NCBI GenBank assembly: GCA_028753945.1
Contig: JAPNXP010000001.1
Coordinates: 310,001 to 374,000, forward strand
Length of the DNA: 64,000 nucleotides
Reading direction: 5' to 3'
Origin: Hexactinellida sp. DTS-2022
Lineage: Eukaryota > Porifera > Hexactinellida
The translations under genes and the position numbers were made by a program. Positions 39,601-45,100 of the stretch are shown one piece after another. A model generated the notes under the pieces. The model made no database searches and was not told where the DNA came from. It saw only the letters and a program-made list of their open reading frames with translations. Each line of letters starts with the position of its first letter. The first letter of the stretch is position 1.

Positions 39601-41690
39601 CCGTTTGCTTAATATGAAAAACTTTATTATGAACAGGACCATGTTTCCAATTTAACAATTTTGTATTAAGTTGAGTTCGATTATCATCAAGTCTCTATAC
39701 TACGAATAAAACTTTTGATCCCTTGAATGTTCATAATAAAGAACCCGACTGTGATTATAATATAAGATTCCTACACTCATTTTGAATAAATAGGCGACTG
39801 ATCCACGGAGTCAACCAAGGACAGGAAATACAACTCTAACGATAAGAGTACTAGACCGCAATGACAATCCCCCCTCTATATCCGGAATATCACTGACATT
39901 CCTTTTGCAGCGAGACGTTGAGGTGTATCCCTTTCCATCAAGTAAGCAACTGTGCACTCTTATAATTCGTATATATCTATAGCTACTAATATAATACGTA
40001 TATATTTATAGCTACTACTATTGGGGACTTGGACACCTTTAACCTAACACGGCTCTCTGTCCGCGTTATCGGTATACGCCCACTGGAGCAGAACCCATTC
40101 ACCTACCTCACTTGCGAAGATGACCTCCTGGCAGTCGTCAAACATCGGTTAGTTTACCACAGTAACTAACTATTCAACTTGTTAGTCTACCAATTCATCA
40201 AATGTCTATTTATAGTTCCTGCGGCTTGCTGAGTATCCCAGATGACCTTTCGGTGACTGCGGTTATCTCAAGCGACTCCAACTCGACAGACCTGACCGGA
40301 AACGCAGTGTTACAGATCCGCGAAACCTCGCACGTGTATCTAAATCGCACTTCCGCATTCAATGGCCCGTACAGCAATCTAACCGTTGCTTTGTTTGTTC
40401 GCTGGCTAGGCACACAAAATGGGTATATCTTCGCTCTCACTGATAGCGGTGGCTATAAAAGGTATATCCTCATCCAACTAAACAAAACTTAATTTTGCTT
40501 AGTTTTACTGTAAAAACTAATTTTTAAGAACCCCTAAGTTATTTATTAGTTTAAGTAGTTTAGTGAATATCTATTAGTTATCATCTTGATGCATAGCTTA
40601 TAACCTAACACTGCAATTAGATTTATCGCTCTGTACTACGACGTTGAGAGACAGCAGATAAGTGTGTACTTCAGCGAGGATAACATAGAGCCGGACGAGG
40701 CCAGGATTAGAGTGGTCTGTCCCGTTGATATCACAGACCAGCGCTGGCACCACATCGCCGTTGTCATTGTATTTCCGTACATATACGTATATGTTGACGG
40801 AGTGAGACTCGAGTGCATTATCTACCTGGGACCAGCTGGGGACCACACGCACACTCTGCAAGACTCCATTGAAGGTATACTGCACGTACAGTGTATTCCG
40901 GCTCGTTACCAACTCCTCTATTCTCCCTGAGCAGAGGAGATGACATTGAGCCTATACACACCCACGCTAGCAAGCTGCTCTCTTATAGATAGCATGCCGT
41001 TCACCTGTGGGAACATTAATCCTTCTAGTTAACTAACTCAGCTCTGTATCCTTCTTTTCATTAATTAATGTGCGTATTTCTCTCTCAGGCCATCCTATCT
41101 CTGGACCTGATGCCGACGATACTCTGGTGGCATTCACTTTGGGAGCGAGAATCCAAAATACCCACTGGACGCAGAGGGGAGTGTTCGATATTTCTACCTT
41201 CATCGCGGTCGGATACGCTCTGAATGCGGATTTTCTCGCCTGCCTCTTGTCTTGTATGGAAAGCTTCAATCTCGGACTCGATTCTTTACACCTAATTCAG
41301 GTCAGTTTACTTATACATTATACTATAAGATACCCCTTGCTTATCAAATACTTGTTTTCTTAGAGCTTCAACCAGACAACGAGAGAGTACGTTATCGAGG
41401 GAGACATCTCGCCAGAGTACGCTACTCAGATTGTTCGAGCTATTATCTACAACAACTTAGCTGACCCACCGAATGTGCAGGCTCTACGGCTCACGGTCTA
41501 TGACGGTATTAACTCCACTTATGGAGACCTGAATGTCAGTATCGTGTCTTCTCGAAGGAGGCGATCAGTTGACCACATTCTGCAGCCAATTTTGAATGTC
41601 TACGAATGGTTTGGAAGCAGCGCGGGATCTCTCACTCCACTGCCATTCGTGATGCTGCTCCTATTCCTTATTTTATCTCTATTTTACTAG
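3512..41690 (+). CDS. Giant cadherin/LamG ectodomain protein, about 9,332 aa, 50 exons
   Basis: Predicted giant cell-surface adhesion protein. Exons read by hand, all GT-AG and in phase: 3512-3758, 4300-4575, 4640-4821, 4879-5110, 5382-5615, 5967-6070, 6130-6427, 6698-6915, 7164-7330, 7555-8029, 8106-8408, 8471-9224, 9468-9977, 10033-10431, 10486-11455, 11506-11897, 12086-12396, 12448-12978, 13046-13367, 13422-13975, 14055-14229, 14449-14960, 15024-15284, 15341-15485, 15736-16394, 16463-16895, 16960-17343, 17520-18130, 18205-18562, 18628-19412, 19488-19830, 19889-20466, 20519-21154, 21210-21578, 21639-21801, 21966-22317, 22376-22478, 22544-23097, 27130-31625, 31700-31929, 31985-32406, 32811-38200, 38259-38770, 38823-39548, 39794-39941, 40012-40147, 40216-40461, 40621-40874, 41089-41300, 41364-41690. 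They sum to 27,999 nt. Domains: signal peptide; about 35 DxNDNxP-like cadherin linkers; many about 115-residue cadherin-like repeats ending in YxNxxDEPxxxxRxxxVxV(Y)D; four LamG-like domains; RRRRS site; hydrophobic C-terminus without a cytoplasmic tail. Calcium-dependent adhesion is inferred from the EC motifs. Exons 1 and 9 are the least certain boundaries. It does not match a named vertebrate cadherin. Confidence 0.85.
3779..3895. repeat. (TTTA)n microsatellite in cadherin intron 1
   Basis: About 115 bp of imperfect TTTA/TTCA tetranucleotide repeat. A related TTAG/TTTG-rich tract continues at about 4100-4240 after an inverted-repeat element. It lies wholly within the first intron (3759-4299). 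Confidence 0.85.
3922..4086. mobile_element. MITE with 31-bp terminal inverted repeats (family A, copy 1)
   Basis: The ends are a perfect 31-bp inverted repeat beginning CTTATATAGAGCTGAGCTTT, with about 100 bp of non-coding sequence between. A second copy lies at 5688-5834. Intact ends and no coding capacity fit a miniature inverted-repeat transposable element in cadherin intron 1. The superfamily is not clear from the ends. Confidence 0.85.
5688..5834. mobile_element. MITE family A, copy 2, right end partly deleted
   Basis: Same sequence as 3922-4086 over most of its length: left terminal repeat, then the CCCAGGCTTACTTTCTAAAG core. The right arm is shortened to CTGAGCTCTATAGAAG, so about 15 bp of the terminal repeat are lost. 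It lies in cadherin intron 5. Confidence 0.8.
6539..6679. mobile_element. pogo/Tigger-like MITE (CGTTATAACGAA family)
   Basis: Flanked by TA on both sides. The left end is CAGTGAACTCCCGTTATAAC; the right end, read inward, is CAGTGACTCTCGTTATAACG. At 141 bp with no coding capacity, the TA duplication and CAGT termini fit a non-autonomous Tc1/mariner-pogo (Tigger) element. It sits in cadherin intron 7, ending 18 nt before the acceptor. It is related to the longer copy at 63284-63588. Confidence 0.8.
7001..7163. repeat. Dispersed repeat B, copy 1, ending at a splice acceptor
   Basis: About 160 bp clearly similar to 15581-15735; the shared block GTTCACAATAAGCAGACCT is near the right end. Both copies run exactly to the AG of a cadherin 3' splice site (introns 8 and 24). 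This family shows no obvious terminal inverted repeat. Confidence 0.75.
7164..8408 (+). other. LamG-like module 1 of the giant cadherin (exons 9-11)
   Basis: Residues about 598-912. A concanavalin/laminin-G-like beta sandwich is suggested by the FTFTTWIYIKD and ETWYFVSVTV strands and a YVTINSRQL edge. It closes with the cysteine motif CLSSC and is followed by the second half of a cadherin-like repeat (ALTGAAPLSVYLGIVRGFTY...). The first half of that repeat is in exon 8 (DPDADVITSATIQLL), so the LamG lies inside the repeat. Confidence 0.7.
7365..7550. repeat. About 27-bp minisatellite in cadherin intron 9
   Basis: About seven tandem units of the form AACTTAATAACCATGGATAT plus TATAT-rich linkers, with units of 22-28 bp. 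It fills most of the intron between exons 9 and 10. Confidence 0.85.
11932..12017. mobile_element. pogo/Tigger-like MITE (AATCCGAC family)
   Basis: An 86-bp element. The left end CAGTAGAACCTGCGTAATCC is matched at the right by GGATTATGCCGGTTCTACTG. TA flanks the left side and TG (a mutated TA) the right. It lies in cadherin intron 16 and has no coding capacity. Confidence 0.75.
15581..15735. repeat. Dispersed repeat B, copy 2, ending at a splice acceptor
   Basis: Second copy of the 7001-7163 repeat, with shared blocks AAGCGAACT and GTTCACAATAAGCAGACCT. It fills the 3' half of cadherin intron 24 and ends at the acceptor of the exon starting at 15736. Confidence 0.75.
21810..21919. mobile_element. 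pogo/Tigger-like MITE (GGATATAAAAATA family)
   Basis: TA-flanked on the left. The left arm CAGTGAATGCCGGATATAAA is mirrored by TTTATATCCGATTTCTACTAT on the right. About 110 bp, in cadherin intron 35. The right terminus is mutated. Confidence 0.65.
23111..23116 (-). terminator. Polyadenylation signal of the nested coiled-coil gene
   Basis: AATAAA on the minus strand (TTTATT on plus), about 93 nt beyond the stop at 23209 and still inside the host cadherin intron, which starts at 23098. Confidence 0.55.
23209..26583 (-). CDS. Long coiled-coil protein nested in a cadherin intron, 1,124 aa
   Basis: An intronless frame on the opposite strand, entirely inside cadherin intron 38 (23098-27129). Residues 1-190 are Ser/Pro-rich and low complexity (IPSPSPTGEENLRRSMS; TPQSQSDEQQ). 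About 190-1010 is an almost unbroken Glu/Gln/Lys/Leu-rich coiled coil without SMC-type nucleotide-binding ends. About 1010-1060 is a Ser/Thr-rich break, followed by a short amphipathic segment (ALQNCLVSLKEDMGKLQSQM) and a polar tail. This composition is typical of centrosomal, ciliary-rootlet or golgin scaffolds; I cannot assign a family. A polyadenylation signal follows at 23111. The complementary plus-strand frames are Ser-rich shadows of the coiled coil. Confidence 0.85.
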   Translation of the reverse strand: MESVREDRIGDNQGLEMRRESSEEMFKTLLVSIYSETNSPQKRRTDRREEFYSQVYIPSPSPTGEENLRRSMSVVSTHATEAEILAALANSNPIKQSRSYTPLQPHSSLDCPMHLKPVRSMETPGSSLVGDISNSSHSLTPQSQSDEQQSTPIRLAEFDRDQIPLKSQSMVWSGDDVYRKELNERSRERDRLQNELKSRDERIRSLKRQMEDGEERNTRDSEQLRQLKEKARRLERDCEVGRKEKDSVEEGQQWLQSQLDQMMKERIKLQQELATSRGLVLAKGAELENTKSELTKASRECSELRTKGLKERAQIVATLEGVEEEVLLKDSRLEELDIQASQASEERDNLLCEVSELRENLGEQESAREELENQLKYHHEQLTDAKQRVEESERKKQELKREISQMNLHVETKQNQMSNIQKEHDGLQVQKTAAERLLVDKENMLGGLSQEKQLLDQQLQECRQHISGLNAQTGAMQGELAERKRKLTAFELEEEARERATQRALQERDFAQSELQDVKQEFNDLLREKESNEKKLQKELEGKEKKVKSVQYAMRDVSDKMSDMEVRLDEKSKREELLVADLDIIKRENQQGKIQINQLQAELGQNKIELANAQEEARRAKESREEGIQFLQEERGKLVSQLNQGRMEYERNVEALKQELRQEEREKEAIVLQQTADLQQTREKLYRLEEALRRTVEHNGQLQQEVRDKSSRAGVEKARSLEKLEKRNESLQQQNNDFKIRHDETQKELEAIQAGLNMEHGQKSLLLRELDQVKRESNKQKEDIEFLLSKRGNESETLKNQLNSMQQDLVQVTEHAQMLERALGEKEEMLCRLSTQAEMVLSQKQAEDTEMQEMLTELTSRARQYERERDSAYHDANLMKERLKRVQADLRASHNDETSLQDRKDSQELKISNLEGKYRVSEHNYKDVEGRYEEAERERNRMHAQATQFEGQLSMRIEQANFLQDRLNMAQSQTAELEAHSQKLEEMLSSSEKRHQSEIQSLRGMYSTLQETAQPKHEHQPTPTRGSSTSLRSAGPSKNVAALQNCLVSLKEDMGKLQSQMYKQVENVNTSYALSKKFDNHVTNANVPTTVNPQNQPKTSTPRLLKSLEPRGVANYNSFTDYSQ
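26944..27102. mobile_element. Inverted-repeat element (ACTCGGTTATAACGTA family)
   Basis: The left arm AAAACTCGGTTATAACGTA is inverted at the right as TACGTTATAACCGAGTTATC, followed by TGTA. Related GTTACTACGTAC words lie inside. About 160 bp, between the nested coiled-coil gene's 5' end and the next cadherin exon at 27130. Terminal CAGT is degraded; pogo-like by resemblance. Confidence 0.65.
27130..31625 (+). other. Giant exon 39: uninterrupted array of cadherin repeats
   Basis: A 4,496-nt exon encoding residues about 4967-6465. I count 13 EC linkers (such as VTDANDNAPVF, ILDVNDVAPIF, LLDVNDNPPVF, ITDVNDNPPIF, INDENDNPPYW), with matching LDRE and DxDxGxN calcium-binding motifs, so about 13-14 EC repeats without an intron. 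Neighbouring EC-coding exons in the same gene are 100-970 nt. Confidence 0.85.
32890..33430 (+). other. LamG-like module 2 of the giant cadherin
   Basis: Residues about 6710-6890: SFSFFIWFSLSSFD, TGWHHFSALLNGTQLKFSID and a closing CVISC. The preceding exon ends in the first half of a cadherin-like repeat (SDLDDVNIFGVYQVVVYL). The second half follows the LamG (YSILAEGLKSVRYLNTLDEP). Confidence 0.75.
36230..36940 (+). other. LamG-like module 3 of the giant cadherin
   Basis: Residues about 7823-8060: PVTIIAELYNFQGEGYLLSI, DDYWSLVITIDPS, VHVYRDC and closing CFCPC. It begins after the half-repeat VTDVDSNNLAQASISI. The second half, ALRGIQFASFFNDP, follows it. Confidence 0.7.
40012..41300 (+). other. 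LamG-like module 4 of the giant cadherin (exons 46-49)
   Basis: Residues about 8940-9224: LTVALFVRWLGTQNGYIFAL, DQRWHHIAVVIVFPYIYVYV, DGVRLEC and closing CLLSCMES. The half-repeat IGDLDTFNLTRLSVRVI precedes it. The remaining half, AIIYNNLADPPNVQALRLTV, is in the last exon. Confidence 0.75.
41553..41690 (+). other. Furin-type site and tailless hydrophobic C-terminus
   Basis: The last 45 residues begin RRRRSVDH, a consensus proprotein-convertase site. About 20 polar residues follow, then small residues (GSSAGS) and the hydrophobic run PFVMLLLFLILSLFY at the very end. No cytoplasmic residues follow the hydrophobic run, which is the arrangement of a GPI-attachment signal. A short tail-anchor is the alternative. 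Confidence 0.65.
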
Positions 41691-42128
41691 AGATGTAACT
41701 TAGTATTAGTCTAGCATACACCTTATACTCGAGTACCAAACTATTTACTTCGCTTAGAACTTTTCCGAATACTCCTATTCTTATATCTATTTTTACTTTT
41801 TCACTCTCACTTTTTATTTTTCAACTATTATCTGATATTCTATTAAATAGTTTCGACCTATTTACCTCCATTTATTTTAGCGGGAGTATATTATTAAGGA
41901 TGAGTAATAAATAAAGAGGCCTCGCAATATACAATAGTAATAACTAAATATAGTACATTTCTCAGTATTCCATAGCTTTTTATAAACACCAGTAATGAAT
42001 TGGTCTCAACTGTGAAATATGATAGCACCATAATATATAAGTAAGTAACCAGCCTTCAATGCAGTGTGAATAATATTCCTTAATTTGTTAATAAGTTATC
42101 ACTGCTATACAATTTGACTATATAAACA
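41691..42128. other. Cadherin 3' UTR and ZNFX1 5' region
   Basis: No gene. An overlapping AATAAATAAA at 41906-41915 is a good polyadenylation signal for the cadherin, 216 nt past its stop. A TATATAAA-like word lies only a few bases upstream of the ZNFX1 ATG at 42129, so the true ZNFX1 promoter or leader is unclear. Confidence 0.6.
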
Positions 42129-45100
42129 ATGGCAGCGAATTCAAATATAAAATATTTCCAAACTACTGTTTACACTAATAAAGACTTCAACAAGAACAAG
42201 AACAAGAAAGCTCCAAGGAGAGGAATACCGCGTGGGAAAGAAGAACAACTAGGATACTTGCAATCTTGCAATGAGTGGCTGAATAACAGAAATCGAGATT
42301 TGGCAATTAGCAATATCTTGAAAACTCCGAAACAATTTGAATCAATAATTGAAACTAAAAAGATGGATTATGACGTCATTCGCTCCCTTCTAGATTTCCT
42401 CACAAACGACAATCTTTTGCGGCCGGAAATTACCAACAATAAATCTTTGGAATCAATCAAGAGAGTGTACTGCAAGGTAGTTTCCAGCAGGTTATTCACT
42501 TCCATTCAGAACCTAACTATGTACATTACAGATCTATTCGAGGGCATTTATACGTTTGGCAGTGACGACATTCAGAAGATAAGAGGCATAGCGGAACTGT
42601 TAGGGTACCTTATTCGAACTTTCCCTCACGAATACCTGGGTCTCTCCTCCAGCATAAACACACTGTACAACTGCATTAAACTCGACCCCGACACCCCTCC
42701 CCTGCCCGACTATATCAGCTCTAAGATAGGCACTCTCTACTTAGACTACAGAGCCCTGAGACAGAGGAATGTGGAGAAGCTGTCCATTGAAGCAAAGCGG
42801 GACCAGTTCGAGCAGAACCGGGGATATGGGGTGCACTACAAGGAAATGTCAATACTACCATCCCACGCCGAGGTAATACAGCAAGGCCGGCCCAGGCTAA
42901 GGAATCTCCTGAAGGAAGGTCCCTACCCCTCAGCCGAGGCGTACATGGACGTACTTTTCAAACTTCTCCGAGAGGACATGCTCTCTCCACTGCGCACGGG
43001 CATACAGCTCCTGCTAGCGAGGTCGCACGGCGCGCGAAAAGAACTCTACATGTACGATAACGTTAGAAATATGGGAGTCCAGTGCTCAATGAAACATGGG
43101 ATTTTGTATAGAATTTCACTGGAGGCATATGGTGTTCACAACCCTCAACATATTCAGTGGGAAAGGTGCTCGCGCCTCAAGTACGGGACACTGGTTTGCA
43201 TTACTCCGAAATTCAACAATCTTCCTACATTCGAAACAACTCTATGGGGAGTTGTGGCCGATAGGGTTGTGGATTACAAAACCAATTCAGTTCTGATATC
43301 GATTAAGTTCAGCGGAGATGAACTGAACTTTGATCCTGAGGTAGAGTACTTCATGGTAGAGTCTCGCTCTGTGTATTTCGAGGCTTATTCGCACACCCTT
43401 TCAGTGATCCAACAGACCGTCCCGGAGGAGATTCCCATGAAGGAGGTCATTCTCGGACACACGACACACTGCGACCATCCTAAATACATAACTCCCAATA
43501 CAATATTCGATTTTTCTGAGGTGTTCCCTGATCACGGAAACCTGCCTGTTCTGGGGAGGTGGCCTAGCGACACGAGTGTGTTAGACCCGAGTCAGCAGAG
43601 TGCGCTCCAACTCGCGCTTTCGAAACAGCTCGTGCTTATACAGGGTCCTCCAGGGACCGGTAAGACATTCATAGGGGCGCACACAATCAAGATACTGCTC
43701 AATGAAAGAAAGAAAATATTGGCTTCTTATTCATGGAAAGATTCCAGAAGAAATGAGGTGTATAGCTCAATGCAAAGTTTAACAAACTATCCTATTCTAA
43801 TAGTGACGTACACGAACCATGCTCTGGACCAGTTCCTGGTTTATCTCCTGAGCTACGAGGATAATTTGGTCCGAATTGGGTCTAGGGTCGAACAAGAGGT
43901 CTTACAAACAAAAACGCTTTATGAAGCGCGCAGTGCAATTATGAGTAAGAAAGGCAGGCTCCCTTCAGGCATCAATAAGGTTAGGCTAAAGTGCGGGGAA
44001 ATAAGAAGCCAATTACACCAGTTGGAAAAATTGATCAAGGCCGCATCCAATCAGCTAGCACAAATAAACCAGAAAACTCTTACCGAAAATGATATTGCAC
44101 GATTTGCAACTGTCCTACAATACAAGAGCCTTTTCAGAAGAGAAAAAGAATTTAACCTCGTTTTACACAAAGACAAGAACATGTGTGACTACTGGCTTTA
44201 TGGCAATTCTCCCAAAGTTATCAGCATTCCCAAACCAAGAGCAATTAGTAAACAAAACTATAGATATGTAAACAAATACTTCTTAGATGAAAACCAGCTC
44301 AGACTTCTAGCAGATGCAGAGGAAAACTCGGATGAAGAAGATGGGTTTATTGACAGAGAGTCGTTCATGGCGCGAAGGATGGAATACTTAGGGTTGGATT
44401 CGCCAGAAACTGTTTGTGAAGAGAAACGAGAAGTATATTTTCCAACAAAGTTAATCGAACAAGGAAGTTTAGATAATAGCGTAGATAATGAGAATATCTA
44501 TCTGCCCTCAAAAGCAGAACCGCCCTCGTATGAATTTGAAGAAGTTACAAAATTTGAGAGAATATTTAATCAAGCTAGTGACACTGAAGCCCGGGTTCCT
44601 GAGAGGGACTATTTGGAATGTTCTAGACTCGATGCAGAGACCAGCTCTGACGAGGAGTCAGAACAGACTCAACAGAGAGAGGTAACTCTAGAAGAAGCAC
44701 TGTCAGGGATAGAAGGACAAGATTTATATTCCGTCGTACAAATACCTCATATGCTGACCTCCTGCACTGACCTGTGGCTGCTGGATTCCGAGGACAGATT
44801 CACTCTATACCACCACTGGCTGCACAATAAGAAGGCTCTGTTGAGAGAAGCAATAGATATCTACTCTCAAGACTATTCTGAGTTAGCTAAAGAGTTGCAA
44901 GCGTACTATATAGAGATCGATAGTTTCGTATTACAGAGAACAGCTGTTATCGGCATGACAACAACTGGGGCTGCAAAAAACTCTGAACTTATCAAGAGAC
45001 TCGAACCAAGGATAATATTCGTAGAGGAGGCAGCAGAGGTTTTAGAGGCGCACATTATATCTAGTCTCTCAAAGCACGTGGAGCATCTCATCCTAATTGG

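Noticed and set aside
3512-41690. Idea that the cadherin locus is several adjacent genes
   Set aside because: All junctions keep frame, no internal signal peptide or stop is needed, and domain halves continue across the largest introns (23097/27130 and 32406/32811).
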